Shown: positions 35,550 through 44,975, counted from the first letter of the stretch. The stretch: DNA of 55,133 nt from an uncultured Roseburia sp. (GCA_910587865.1 CAJUNX010000007.1:1-55133), one strand, 5' to 3'. Numbers and translations: made by a program. The notes: generated by a model not told the origin, from the sequence alone.

Positions 35550-36269
35550 ATGAATCAGAAATTTACAACCGTAAAAGAACTGCCGGATTCCGAGAAGCCC
35601 TACGAGAAATTTCTTCGATCCGGCCCCGGGGCATTAAGCGACGCCGAACTTCTGGCAGTGATCATCCGCTCCGGGACACGTGGCAGAAAATCCGTCGAGG
35701 TATCGCAGGAGCTGTTAAGCAGAGGGAGTCAGAATCTGCTGAATCTCTACGAGATTCCCTTTGAGGAGATGCAGAAGATCTGCGGGATCGGCCCGGTCAA
35801 AGCCATTCAGCTGAAATGTATCGCGGAGCTCTCAAAGCGGATTGCACAGACACGCTACCGCAGAAAGCTCACGCTGAATCATCCGGGATCCATCGCGGCC
35901 TGCTATATGGAGCGTCTGCGCCACGAGCGTCAGGAACAGCTTATGGTCCTGTTTTTCGATGCGCGGTGCAGACTTCTTGCCGATGAGGTGCTCTCGGTCG
36001 GGAGCGCGACCTCCACGGGCGTATCGGTGCGCGAGATTTTTCTTGCGGCGCTGCAGCACAATGCGGTGCAGCTGGTTTTGCTGCACAATCATCCGAGCGG
36101 GGTTCCCATGCCGTCCGCGGAGGATGACGCCGTGACGGATAAAGTGGCGGGAGGCGGGCGTATGCTCGGGATTCCACTGGTGGATCACATTATTCTCGGT
36201 GATCATTCCTACTACAGCTACACGGAATGCAAAAGAATTCTATATAGGGGAGAGAACGATGACGAATAA
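35550..36269 (+). CDS. radC: RadC family JAMM-domain protein
   Basis: A 239-residue protein. A helix-hairpin-helix-like N-terminal part (LSDAELLAVIIRSGTRGRKSVEV; GIGPVKAIQLKCIAEL) precedes the MPN/JAMM domain with HNHPSGVPMPSAED (His179, His181, Asp192). The name radC persists although a DNA-repair role is disputed. The start at 35550 follows GGGAGAG. The gene overlaps mreB by 11 bases, a common Firmicutes arrangement. TATAAT at 35455-35460 may be a -10 element but lacks a convincing -35. Confidence 0.92.
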   Translation: MNQKFTTVKELPDSEKPYEKFLRSGPGALSDAELLAVIIRSGTRGRKSVEVSQELLSRGSQNLLNLYEIPFEEMQKICGIGPVKAIQLKCIAELSKRIAQTRYRRKLTLNHPGSIAACYMERLRHERQEQLMVLFFDARCRLLADEVLSVGSATSTGVSVREIFLAALQHNAVQLVLLHNHPSGVPMPSAEDDAVTDKVAGGGRMLGIPLVDHIILGDHSYYSYTECKRILYRGENDDE

Positions 36270-37275
36270 CGTTTATGGCATTGACCTTGGCACCTGTAAT
36301 ATGAAAGTTTACTGCAAGGCGACCAATAAGATTTTAAACGAGAAGAACACGATCGCACTGGTGAACAAGGACCAGATCTACGCATACGGAGATCATGCCT
36401 ACGCCATGTATGAGAAAGCGCCGGAGGCCATTCAGGTGACCTTTCCGGTGGTCGGCGGAGTGATTGCGGATTTTAATAATCTTCAGTCAATGCTTCAGAT
36501 TTTTCTGGAGAGAAATACAAAGGGAAAGCTGCGCGGGGCGGAGTTTATCGTCGCGGTTCCGACGGACATCACGGAAGTGGAGAAAAAAGCGTTTTTCGAC
36601 ATGTTCTACAAGAGTAAGATCAAACCAAAAAACGTGCTTCTCTGCGAGAAGCCGATCGCGGACGCCGTGGGACTCGGGCTCGACGTCAACCAGCCGACCG
36701 GCATTATGATCGTGGACATCGGCGCGGACACAACGGAGATCTCGGTGATCTCGCTTGGCGGGCTGGTCTTAAGCGATCTTCTGCATTCCGGCGGAAACCG
36801 GATCGACGAGTCGATCATCACCCATGTCAAGCGCAAGTACAACCTTGTGATCGGTCAGAAGACCGCACAGAGCATGAAGGAGGAATTAGGTTCCGGCGTG
36901 CCGGGCAACCTTGAGACCATGACGGTAGTCGGGAGGGATGTGGTCAGCGGACTGCCGATCGAGATGGAACTTTCCGGCGCGGTGGTCTACGACGCGATCA
37001 AGGACAACCTGAATACGATCTGCAATTCCATCAAGATGATTCTGGAGAAGACGCCGCCGGAGCTTGCGCGCGATATCATCCATTCCGGAATCTATATTAC
37101 GGGCGGAAGCTCGCGGATCCACAAGCTGGACGAGCTGTTCGGACAGATTACCGGCATCGGCATCAACACCTGCGACGAACCGGAGGAGTGCGTGGTGCGC
37201 GGACTGATCAAGATCGTATCCGACGGCAAATTCCGCCATCTGGCATTTAGTATGAAGAGTAAGATTTTACTATAA
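36259..37275 (+). CDS. mreB: Rod shape-determining protein MreB
   Basis: Bacterial actin that organises lateral wall synthesis. The actin phosphate-1 loop is YGIDLGTCNMKVYC, phosphate-2 is MIVDIGADTTEISVIS and the adenosine motif is GIYITGGSSRI. It has 338 residues, the usual length. The N-terminus is divergent from Bacillus MreB (CNMKVY where ANTLVY is typical), as in many Clostridia. The start at 36259 follows GGGGAGAG. It opens a cluster with mreC, mreD, mrdA, minCDE and rodA. Confidence 0.93.
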   Translation: MTNNVYGIDLGTCNMKVYCKATNKILNEKNTIALVNKDQIYAYGDHAYAMYEKAPEAIQVTFPVVGGVIADFNNLQSMLQIFLERNTKGKLRGAEFIVAVPTDITEVEKKAFFDMFYKSKIKPKNVLLCEKPIADAVGLGLDVNQPTGIMIVDIGADTTEISVISLGGLVLSDLLHSGGNRIDESIITHVKRKYNLVIGQKTAQSMKEELGSGVPGNLETMTVVGRDVVSGLPIEMELSGAVVYDAIKDNLNTICNSIKMILEKTPPELARDIIHSGIYITGGSSRIHKLDELFGQITGIGINTCDEPEECVVRGLIKIVSDGKFRHLAFSMKSKILL

Positions 37276-37284
37276 CGGAGGAGT

Positions 37285-38142
37285 ATGAAACGGAAATCAA
37301 AGTTTGTTCTGCCGCCGAAGTATATACTGCTGATCATGAGCGGTATCTGCGTGGTGGCGATGATTACCTGCTTTACGATGGGGATCTCGGGCGGGCCGCT
37401 GCAGACCGTGGCGGGATATGTCTTTGTTCCCATGCAGCGAGGGATTAATACGGTGGGAAGCTTTCTCACCGAAAAGGCGGACAACTTAAAGAATCTGGGC
37501 GATGTCATGGCGGAAAATGAAGAACTGAGGCGCCAGGTGGACGAGCTTACGGTGGAGTTAAATACGATCCATCTCGAGCAGTATGAGCTGGAGAATTTAA
37601 GAGAGCTTCTCGCGCTCGATCAGAAATATCCGAGCTATGAGAAGGTTGCCGCGAACGTGATCGGCACAAACGGCAGCAACTGGTTTAACAGCTTTACGAT
37701 TAACAAAGGGTCAAACGACGGCATAGACGTGGATATGAATGTCATTGCAGGGAGCGGTCTGGTTGGGATCGTGACGTCGGTCGGGCCGAATTATGCGACG
37801 GTGACCGCGATTATCAATGACAGCACCCAGGTGGGCGGAACCGTGTCGACAACCGCGGACAATCTGATCGTGAGCGGCAGCTTAAAGACGATGAACGAGG
37901 ATATGGTGATCGGTTTTTCTAATTTGCGGGACGCCGACAATGAGGTTCAGGTCGGCGATCCGGTCGTGACCTCCCACATCTCTGACCGTTACCAGCAGGG
38001 GATCCTGATCGGCTATATCAGCAGCATCGAAAACGACGCAAACAACCTGACAAAATCAGGGACGATCACGCCTGCGGTCAATTTTGAACATATTGAGGAG
38101 GTCCTGGTGATCCTCCAGAAAAAGCAGGTTGTGGAGGAGTAG
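37285..38142 (+). CDS. mreC: Rod shape-determining protein MreC
   Basis: A 285-residue bitopic membrane protein that scaffolds the elongasome outside the membrane. It has one transmembrane helix (about residues 14-33), a coiled coil (about 60-105, ENEELRRQVDELTVELNTIHLEQYELENLRELL) and the beta-barrel domain with VIGTNGSNWFNSFTINKGSNDGIDVDM and AGSGLVGIVTSVGPNYATV. It starts nine bases after mreB. Confidence 0.94.
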   Translation: MKRKSKFVLPPKYILLIMSGICVVAMITCFTMGISGGPLQTVAGYVFVPMQRGINTVGSFLTEKADNLKNLGDVMAENEELRRQVDELTVELNTIHLEQYELENLRELLALDQKYPSYEKVAANVIGTNGSNWFNSFTINKGSNDGIDVDMNVIAGSGLVGIVTSVGPNYATVTAIINDSTQVGGTVSTTADNLIVSGSLKTMNEDMVIGFSNLRDADNEVQVGDPVVTSHISDRYQQGILIGYISSIENDANNLTKSGTITPAVNFEHIEEVLVILQKKQVVEE

Positions 38143-38160
38143 TGTACTCACACGGAGGTT

Positions 38161-38679
38161 ATGAGAAGAAAAGTTACCGTATTTATCATTGTTACAATCA
38201 GTTATCTGCTGCAGGTCACGCTGTTTGAGGCGTTATCCTTCGCCTCAATCTCGCCGAATCTTCTGATTATCGTGGTTTCGGCGTTCGGGTTTATGCGCGG
38301 AAAAAAAGAAGGACTGTTCGTCGGATTTTTCTGCGGTCTCCTGCTCGATCTTTTCGGCGGGAGCGTGCTGGGATTTTACGCCCTTCTCTATATGTACATC
38401 GGCTACCTGAACGGTTTTTTCCGCAAACTGTTTTATCCGGAAGATTTAAAGCTTCCGCTGCTTCTGATCGCCGGGAGTGATCTTGGCTGTAATTTATGTG
38501 TTTATGTGATCCTGTTTCTGCTCCGCAACCGTTTCCAGATCCGGTATTATGTACTGCATATTATGCTGCCGGAACTGGTGTATACCATGGTCGTGACGAT
38601 TTTTCTGTATCCGCTGATCTTAAAGGTGAACGAGCGGCTGGAGCTGATTGAGAAAAGGAGTGCAAGTAAGTTTGTTTGA
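38161..38679 (+). CDS. mreD: Rod shape-determining protein MreD
   Basis: A 172-residue polytopic membrane protein with about five or six helices, matching MreD in size and place. PNLLIIVVSAFGFMRGKKEGLFVGFFCGLLLDLFGGSVLGFYALLYM is the conserved core. It overlaps the PBP2 gene by about eight bases. Confidence 0.92.
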   Translation: MRRKVTVFIIVTISYLLQVTLFEALSFASISPNLLIIVVSAFGFMRGKKEGLFVGFFCGLLLDLFGGSVLGFYALLYMYIGYLNGFFRKLFYPEDLKLPLLLIAGSDLGCNLCVYVILFLLRNRFQIRYYVLHIMLPELVYTMVVTIFLYPLILKVNERLELIEKRSASKFV

Positions 38680-41494
38680 GACGATAAAGGACGGACTGCG
38701 GTCGTTTTTTAAATCGCGGCTTGTGATCGCATCATTTGTCATGATCACGCTGTTTTCCATTCTGCTGTGGCGCATGTTTTACCTGCAGGTGGTGAGCGGC
38801 GCGCAGTATCAGGATAATTATACGTTAAAAATCATTAAAGAGCGGACGCTCGGCAGCACCCGCGGCAATATCTATGACCGCAACGGAAAGCTGCTCGCCT
38901 ACAATGAGCTTGCCTATTCGATTACGATCGAGGACAGTGGCGTTTACAGCTCCGACAGCGCGAAGAATAAGGCGCTCAACGCCGAGATTGCCCAGGTCAT
39001 CACCGCGCTTGAACAGAACGGGGATTCCATCATCAATGAGTTTCGGATTGACCTTAACGCGGGCGGCTATGCGTACAATGTCACGGGAACCTCATTAAAG
39101 CGTTTCCTTGCGGATGTTTACGGAGAGTCTTCCTATGATGATCTGAACTATGACGATAAGCTCGGTTACAATCCGGCGGAAGCGACCGAGGAACAGGTGA
39201 TGGAATATCTTTCGGAGAAGCGCTATGAGATCAGCGGGGAGTATGACAGGAGCATGGCTTACAAGATCACGGTGGTGCGTTTTGCCATGTCTCAGAATGC
39301 GTTTCAGCGCTATATCGTGACAACGATCGCGACAAATGTCTCGGAGGAGTCCGTTGTCTACATCAGCGAACACACAGATGAGCTTCTGGGTGTCGAGGTG
39401 GTGGACGATACGATCCGCAGATACAATGACAGTATCTATTTTTCTTCCATCCTGGGGTATACCGGCAAGATTTCTTCGGAGGAGTATGCAAAGCTTTCCG
39501 CGGAGGACGACAGCTATACATTGAACGATGTCATCGGAAAGGGCGGGATCGAGCAGTATATGGATTCCGTTTTAAAAGGCACGAGCGGTTACGAGAAGCT
39601 CTATGTGGACCACATGGGCCGGGTGCTCCAGGTGATCGATTATGAGGAGCCGTCGAGCGGCGGGAATGTCTACGTCTCGATCGACGCCGATCTTCAGATC
39701 GCGGTATATAATCTGCTCGAGCAGGAGATCGCGGGTATCGTTTACTCCAACATCGATAACGGCGCGTCGGATATCCCGATTCCGATTACGGATGTCTACT
39801 ACGCTCTGATTTATAATAATGTGATCGATTTTGAGGAATTTGAGGCTGCGGATGCATCCCCTGCGGAACGGGATGTGCAGGACATTTTTTCCGTGCGGCA
39901 GGAGACGGTAAAAAACAGGCTGAACGGGGAGTTAAACGGGCCTGCGCCGACTGACTTTAACCAAATGAGCGACGAGGATCAGGATTATTTTACTTATATC
40001 ATTAACCGTTTAAAGCGAACCGGCATCCTGATGGAGAGCAGTATCGACACCTCGGACGATGTCTTTCAGGAGTGGGGGGAAGGCGGGATCTCGCCTCACA
40101 CCTATTTGAATCACGCAATCGCCCAAAACTGGATCGACATCACACAGTTTACGGTCGACGAGAAATATGCGGATTCCACGGAGATCTACGATGCGCTGTG
40201 TACGCATATTCTCGAGGAGATTTTTTACGAGCGGGATTTTTCCAAGCTGATTTATGAGTATCTGATCAAGGGGGAGGCGATTTCCGGCAGACAGCTCTGC
40301 CTGATTCTGTTTGACCAGGGGATCCTCTCTTATGACGACGAGGCGATTGCGGGGTTAGAGAGCGGGTCGATACCGGCGGCGTCTTTCTTAAAGGAGCGGA
40401 TCAAAAATCTCGATATCACGCCCGCCCAGCTCGCGTTGGACCCGTGCGCAGGTTCCTGCGTGGTGACGGATGTGCGGACCGGGGAAGTGCTCGCGCTGGT
40501 GAGTTATCCGGGCTACGACGGCAACCGCCTTGCCAATACGGTGGACGCCGAATATTTTGACAGCCTGCAGAAGGACAAGTCCCTTCCGCAGTACAACTAT
40601 GCGACACAGCAGAGCACTGCTCCGGGATCCACCTATAAGATGGTCGTGGCTGCCGCCGGTCTCTCGGAGGGATACATCACGATCGGAGAGCGGATCCGGG
40701 ATCTCGGCGAATACGAAAATATCAGCAACAAGCCAAAGTGCTGGATTTATCCGTCCTCGCACGGTGAGATCAACGTCTCAGAAGCGCTGCGCGACTCGTG
40801 CAACTACTTTTTTTACGAGACCGGTTTCCGCATGAGCACCGCAAATTACAGCACCAGCTACAATGCGGAGCTGGGAACCTCCGTGCTCTCGGAATATGCG
40901 TCCATGTTCGGCCTGGACGAGACGACAGGAATCGAGATCGTGGAGAACAGCCCGCGGATCGCCGACGACTTTCCGGTCATGGCCGCGATCGGACAGAGCA
41001 ACAACAACTTTACGACGGTTCAGCTCGCGCGCTACGTGACTGCGGTTGCAAACAGCGGCAATGTATATAAGTATACCCTGTTAAGCAGGGTGGAGGATGC
41101 CGAAGGCAACGTGCTGCAGACATATGAGCCGCAGATCCGCAATACCGTGGATGCGCTGGACGCTTCCGAGTGGAATGCCATTCATTCCGGGATGCGGATG
41201 GTGGTGGAAAACGCGCGCGAATTTAAGGAATTTCCGATCACCGCAGCCGGGAAAACAGGTACGGCGCAGGAGAATCCCAAACGCCCGAACCACGCCCTTT
41301 TTGTCGGCTATGCGCCCTATGAAAACCCGGAGATTTCCATCGCTACCAGAATTGCATTCGGATATACTTCGCACAACGCCGCAGAGCTCTCGCGCAATGT
41401 GTTTGCGTATTATTTTAAAGTGGAGGACACCGACGCGCTCTTAAACGGACAGGCGGAGGATGTGGATTCTTCGTCAAATGCGTTCAACGATTAA
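38672..41494 (+). CDS. mrdA: Penicillin-binding protein 2 (MrdA-type) with a large insertion
   Basis: Elongasome D,D-transpeptidase partner of RodA. A membrane anchor (about residues 15-35) is followed by the pedestal domain (GSTRGNIYDRNGKLLAYNELAYSITI) and the transpeptidase domain with SxxK in APGSTYKMV (Ser653), SCN and GKTGTAQE (Lys861). At 940 residues it is some 250 longer than Bacillus or E. coli PBP2: about 240 acidic residues (39718-40440) separate the SIDADLQ motif from GSCVVTDVRTGEVLALVSYP. I place the start at TTG 38672 behind AAAAGGAG; TTG 38648 and GTG 38660 are alternatives. Confidence 0.92.
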   Translation: MFETIKDGLRSFFKSRLVIASFVMITLFSILLWRMFYLQVVSGAQYQDNYTLKIIKERTLGSTRGNIYDRNGKLLAYNELAYSITIEDSGVYSSDSAKNKALNAEIAQVITALEQNGDSIINEFRIDLNAGGYAYNVTGTSLKRFLADVYGESSYDDLNYDDKLGYNPAEATEEQVMEYLSEKRYEISGEYDRSMAYKITVVRFAMSQNAFQRYIVTTIATNVSEESVVYISEHTDELLGVEVVDDTIRRYNDSIYFSSILGYTGKISSEEYAKLSAEDDSYTLNDVIGKGGIEQYMDSVLKGTSGYEKLYVDHMGRVLQVIDYEEPSSGGNVYVSIDADLQIAVYNLLEQEIAGIVYSNIDNGASDIPIPITDVYYALIYNNVIDFEEFEAADASPAERDVQDIFSVRQETVKNRLNGELNGPAPTDFNQMSDEDQDYFTYIINRLKRTGILMESSIDTSDDVFQEWGEGGISPHTYLNHAIAQNWIDITQFTVDEKYADSTEIYDALCTHILEEIFYERDFSKLIYEYLIKGEAISGRQLCLILFDQGILSYDDEAIAGLESGSIPAASFLKERIKNLDITPAQLALDPCAGSCVVTDVRTGEVLALVSYPGYDGNRLANTVDAEYFDSLQKDKSLPQYNYATQQSTAPGSTYKMVVAAAGLSEGYITIGERIRDLGEYENISNKPKCWIYPSSHGEINVSEALRDSCNYFFYETGFRMSTANYSTSYNAELGTSVLSEYASMFGLDETTGIEIVENSPRIADDFPVMAAIGQSNNNFTTVQLARYVTAVANSGNVYKYTLLSRVEDAEGNVLQTYEPQIRNTVDALDASEWNAIHSGMRMVVENAREFKEFPITAAGKTGTAQENPKRPNHALFVGYAPYENPEISIATRIAFGYTSHNAAELSRNVFAYYFKVEDTDALLNGQAEDVDSSSNAFND

Positions 41495-41514
41495 TGCCTG
41501 AAGTGAGGGAAAAC

Positions 41515-42213
41515 ATGAAACAGCCAGTTATCATAAAAAGCAGCAAATTCGGAATCACTCTGATGCTAAATTCTGAGCTTCCGTTTTCAGATCTGATGGA
41601 AGAGATCATAAAAAAATTTCACGAGTCCGAGCGGTTTTTCGCCAATTCCTCCTTTGCGATTTCGTTTGAGGGAAGGGAGCTCTCGGAAGAGGAAAAATGC
41701 AGGATTGTGGATGCCATCATGACTGATACCACGGTAAAGATCCTTTGCATTCTGGAGAATGACGAGATCCGCGATGCCGTGATTACACAAAAGCAGAAAG
41801 AAGTGAAGGAACGGGAGATGAGGGCGGCGGATCCGCAGGCGCAGGCTGTGCCGAGACGTATGGCGGGCGCGTTTTACTGCGGCAGCTTAAAACCCGGCGA
41901 ACAGGTTGAGACGGACGAGAGCATTGTGATTGTAGGCGATGTTCCCAAAGGGGCGCGCGTTGTGTCAAAATCAAGCATTGTGGTGCTCGGTTCTCTGTGC
42001 GGCAGCGCATTTGCGGGGATGGACGGGACACCGGATTCGTTTATCGCGGCGCTGCATTTTCTGCCGGAGCATTACAATATCGCGGGGATCTACGGCTCCC
42101 CTGCAAAAAAAGAAAAAAGTTCGTTATTTTCTTCGAGAAATAAGCCCTCGCAGGCCAAGATAGCCGAGGCCAGCGAAGGGATTATTCATATCAGGCCCTT
42201 ATACCGGGTCTGA
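41515..42213 (+). CDS. minC: Septum site-determining protein MinC
   Basis: FtsZ-polymer inhibitor guided by MinD. At 232 residues it has the N-terminal FtsZ-interacting domain (VIIKSSKFGITLMLNSELPFSDLMEEI) and the C-terminal beta-helix (GSLKPGEQVETDESIVIVGDVPKGARVVSKSSIVVLGSLCGSAFAG) that dimerises and binds MinD. The start at 41515 follows GTGAGGG, 20 bases after the PBP2 stop; an upstream ATG at 41494 is in frame but lacks a site. Confidence 0.92.
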   Translation: MKQPVIIKSSKFGITLMLNSELPFSDLMEEIIKKFHESERFFANSSFAISFEGRELSEEEKCRIVDAIMTDTTVKILCILENDEIRDAVITQKQKEVKEREMRAADPQAQAVPRRMAGAFYCGSLKPGEQVETDESIVIVGDVPKGARVVSKSSIVVLGSLCGSAFAGMDGTPDSFIAALHFLPEHYNIAGIYGSPAKKEKSSLFSSRNKPSQAKIAEASEGIIHIRPLYRV

Positions 42214-42243
42214 ACAATATTATAAGACAGGAGGTCTTCCGCA

Positions 42244-43209
42244 ATGGGTGAAGTCATCACTTTTACCTCAGGAAAAGGCGGCGTTGGCAAGACAACCACA
42301 ACGGCAAACGTCGGCGTAGGACTTTCACTGTTAGATAAAAAGGTGGTATTGGTAGACACCGATATCGGCTTAAGGAACCTGGATGTGGTAATGGGACTGG
42401 AGAACCGGATTTTGTACAATCTGGTCGATGTACTGACAGGCAGATGCCGGATGAAGCAGGCGCTGATTCGGGACAGGCGTTATCCGAATCTCTGGATCAT
42501 TCCTTCCTCGTGCTCGGCCGACGCGAAAAACAGTCTGAACGAGACACAGATGAAATCACTTCTGGACAGTCTGAGAAATGAATTTGATTACATACTGATC
42601 GACAGTCCGGCGGGAATCGACGAGGGGTTTCGCCTCGCGACATTTGACGCGGATCATGTGGTGGTGGTGACAACGCCGCAGATCGCAGCGATTCATGACG
42701 CAGACTGTGTCCTTCAGCTCTTAGAGCGCAGGGCGAAGTCGGATATCCGGCTGTCAGAGTCCCTGAAGGAGGAAGATAAGACGGGAAAGAGACGTGCCGG
42801 AAAAGATTCCGGGCAGATAAAAGCGGCGGGAGCGCCTGCGCGCGGGCAGAAAGCCGGACGAAAAACGGAGGAAAAAAAGTCGGCGCCGGAGGAAAAAAAA
42901 CAGAAGGTCAGCCTTCTTGTGAACTGTTTCCGCAGAACGATGGTGCGGGAGGGCAATATGCTCGACCTGCCGGATATCTGTGAGCTGCTGAACGCGAAGC
43001 TGCTCGGCGTGATTTTAGAGGACGAGGAAATCATCATCAGTCAGAATCACGGGGAACCCGTGATGGGCCATCACTCCGTATCGGAGTCCTGTTATCAGAA
43101 TGTGGCCAGGCGGCTGGCGGGGGAGGACCTTGCGATCCCGGATTATATACGGCGCAGAAGACTGTTCTCAAAGATTCTCTTCGGGAACGGCGCCAGAAAG
43201 CTGGTGTGA
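42244..43209 (+). CDS. minD: Septum site-determining ATPase MinD with charged insert
   Basis: Membrane-associated ParA-type ATPase. The deviant Walker A is GKGGVGKTTT with the signature Lys. VLVDTDIGLRNLDVVMGL and YILIDSPAGIDEGF are typical, and the C-terminal RRRRLFSKILFG is a probable amphipathic membrane-targeting helix. At 321 residues it is about 55 longer than usual. The excess is a Lys/Glu/Ala-rich, probably disordered block at residues 162-220, before VSLLVNCFRRTMVREGNML. The start follows AGGAGGTCTTCCGCA. It is followed by minE after one base. Confidence 0.93.
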   Translation: MGEVITFTSGKGGVGKTTTTANVGVGLSLLDKKVVLVDTDIGLRNLDVVMGLENRILYNLVDVLTGRCRMKQALIRDRRYPNLWIIPSSCSADAKNSLNETQMKSLLDSLRNEFDYILIDSPAGIDEGFRLATFDADHVVVVTTPQIAAIHDADCVLQLLERRAKSDIRLSESLKEEDKTGKRRAGKDSGQIKAAGAPARGQKAGRKTEEKKSAPEEKKQKVSLLVNCFRRTMVREGNMLDLPDICELLNAKLLGVILEDEEIIISQNHGEPVMGHHSVSESCYQNVARRLAGEDLAIPDYIRRRRLFSKILFGNGARKLV

Positions 43210-43210
43210 T

Positions 43211-43453
43211 ATGTGCCATAGGACAAAAAAACGTTTTTCGGAGAAGCAGAACCGCCAGGCGGAAGCGTCGGGCTGTGTCGCAAAAGAACGCTTAAAGCTG
43301 ATGATTGACGCTCAGAAAAGACAGTTAGACGACAATACCTTAAATCTGATCCGGCAGGAGATCGGTTCCGTCATCACAAAGTATGTCGATATCGATCCGG
43401 AAAACGTCGAGATCAAAATCGTCTTAAAGGATTATCCGCCCAATAGGAGTTAA
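43211..43453 (+). CDS. minE: Cell division topological specificity factor MinE
   Basis: An 80-residue activator of MinD ATPase. The core VAKERLKLMIDAQKRQ and IRQEIGSVITKYVDIDPENVEIKIV are recognisable. The first 25 residues (MCHRTKKRFSEKQNRQAEAS) are basic and polar, lacking the usual hydrophobic N-terminal membrane-binding helix, so membrane contact may be weaker. Presence of MinE together with MinCD points to an oscillating rather than a DivIVA-only system. Confidence 0.9.
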   Translation: MCHRTKKRFSEKQNRQAEASGCVAKERLKLMIDAQKRQLDDNTLNLIRQEIGSVITKYVDIDPENVEIKIVLKDYPPNRS

Positions 43454-43460
43454 CCGTTAT

Positions 43461-44564
43461 ATGCTCAGACAATACAAACTAAAGAATTACAGGTTAATAC
43501 TGGTGATGCTTGTCGCGGTACTAAGCGCAGGCGGTGTTCTGCTTGTGGGCAGCGCAAGCCCCGGGGATCAGAAGAAACAGCTCTTCGGAGTGGTCTCCGG
43601 GCTTGTGATCATGCTGATTGTCTCCGTTATCGATTACAGCTTCATCCTGAAATTTTCCTGGCTGATCTATCTGTTTTCCACCGCGCTGCTCGGGCTGGTG
43701 CTTGTGGCGGGCAAAGACAGCAAGGGAGCGCAGCGGTGGTTTGAGATCGGAGGATTCCGGTTTCAGCCGTCCGAGCTGGTCAAGATATTAATGATTTTGT
43801 TTTTCGCCTGGTATTTTATGAAGTTCGAGGAAAAAATCAACACGCTCAAAGTGATGATTCCCGCGTTTCTTCTGATCGGCGTCCAGCTCGTGCTGATCAT
43901 ACTGCAGCCGAATCTCTCCACGACCATCATACTTGCGATCGTATTTTCGGCGCTCGTGTTTGTGGCGGGGATCAATTATAAGCTGGTGATCGGGGTACTG
44001 ATCACCGGCATCCCGGGAGGTCTGATTCTGATCACGATGATCATGCAGGACATGATTCCGTTTATCCACCGGTATCAGCTGGGCCGTATTCTGGCCTGGC
44101 TCTATCCGGACGAATATCCCGATCTGGCATATCAGCAGCAAAATTCCATCATGGCGATCGGCTCCGGGCAGCTTTGGGGGAAGGGACTCGGAAATGATTC
44201 GCCCATATCCGTAAAAAACGGAAGATTTATCTTAGAGCCGCAGAATGATTTTATTTTTGCAGTGGCAGGGGAAGAACTCGGGTTTATCGGAACCACAATT
44301 ATCATAATTCTCTTGCTTTTCATCACAATTGAGTGTATATTTATTGCAGGAAAAGCAAAAGACACTGCAGGAAAGCTTATCTGCAGCGGAATGGCCGCTT
44401 TAGTCGGTTTTCAGAGTATTGTCAATATCGGCGTTGCCAGCGGCCTGATGCCGAATACCGGTGTAACGCTTCCGTTCGTAAGTTACGGTCTCACTTCACT
44501 ATGGTCCTTATATATCGGCATCGGACTGGTACTGAATGTCGGTCTTCAGCCGAAAAAATACTAA
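43461..44564 (+). CDS. rodA: Rod shape-determining protein RodA (SEDS glycosyltransferase)
   Basis: A 367-residue SEDS-family peptidoglycan polymerase with about ten helices. Hallmarks are GGFRFQPSELVKI, QPNLSTTIILA, QQQNSIMAIGSGQLWGKG, PQNDFIFAVAGEELGFIG and the ending MPNTGVTLPFVSYGLTS. It works with the PBP2 of the same cluster in side-wall synthesis. RodA rather than FtsW or SpoVE is chosen from the mre-mrdA context and from sequence. Confidence 0.93.
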   Translation: MLRQYKLKNYRLILVMLVAVLSAGGVLLVGSASPGDQKKQLFGVVSGLVIMLIVSVIDYSFILKFSWLIYLFSTALLGLVLVAGKDSKGAQRWFEIGGFRFQPSELVKILMILFFAWYFMKFEEKINTLKVMIPAFLLIGVQLVLIILQPNLSTTIILAIVFSALVFVAGINYKLVIGVLITGIPGGLILITMIMQDMIPFIHRYQLGRILAWLYPDEYPDLAYQQQNSIMAIGSGQLWGKGLGNDSPISVKNGRFILEPQNDFIFAVAGEELGFIGTTIIIILLLFITIECIFIAGKAKDTAGKLICSGMAALVGFQSIVNIGVASGLMPNTGVTLPFVSYGLTSLWSLYIGIGLVLNVGLQPKKY

Positions 44565-44579
44565 CAGGGGGGTACTAGC

Positions 44580-44975
44580 ATGAATATTGGACTAATCGCA
44601 CACGACTCGAAGAAAAAGCTGATGCAGAATTTCTGCATTGCGTACCGGGGGATCCTGTGCAAAAACGAACTTTACGCAACAGGAACGACAGGGAGGCTGA
44701 TTGAGGAAGTAACCAACCTTAGCATCCACAAGTATCTTGCAGGGCATCTGGGGGGAGCCCAGCAGCTTGGGGCGCAGATTGAACATAATGAGATTGATCT
44801 TGTGATTTTTTTGCGGGATCCTCTGACACCGAAATCGCATGAGCCGGATGTGAATAATGTCGTCCGGATCTGTGATACACACAATATTCCGCTGGCGACA
44901 AACCTCGCGACGGCGGAACTGCTGATCAAATCACTGGACAGGGGAGATTTAGAGTGGCGTGAGATGTATAAATAA
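44580..44975 (+). CDS. Methylglyoxal synthase homologue lacking the catalytic Asp
   Basis: A 131-residue MGS-fold protein. The motifs NIGLIAHDSKKK, LYATGTTGRLIEEVT, IDLVIFLRDPL, SHEPDV and IPLATNLATAELLI align with MgsA. The loop that in E. coli reads GPMGGDQQ, with catalytic Asp71, reads GHLGGAQQ here: Ala60 replaces the Asp (codon GCC, 44757-44759). The other active-site Asp and His residues remain. I therefore doubt methylglyoxal synthesis and would not use mgsA without an assay. It sits 15 bases after rodA and overlaps the following carboxypeptidase gene. Confidence 0.82.
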   Translation: MNIGLIAHDSKKKLMQNFCIAYRGILCKNELYATGTTGRLIEEVTNLSIHKYLAGHLGGAQQLGAQIEHNEIDLVIFLRDPLTPKSHEPDVNNVVRICDTHNIPLATNLATAELLIKSLDRGDLEWREMYK

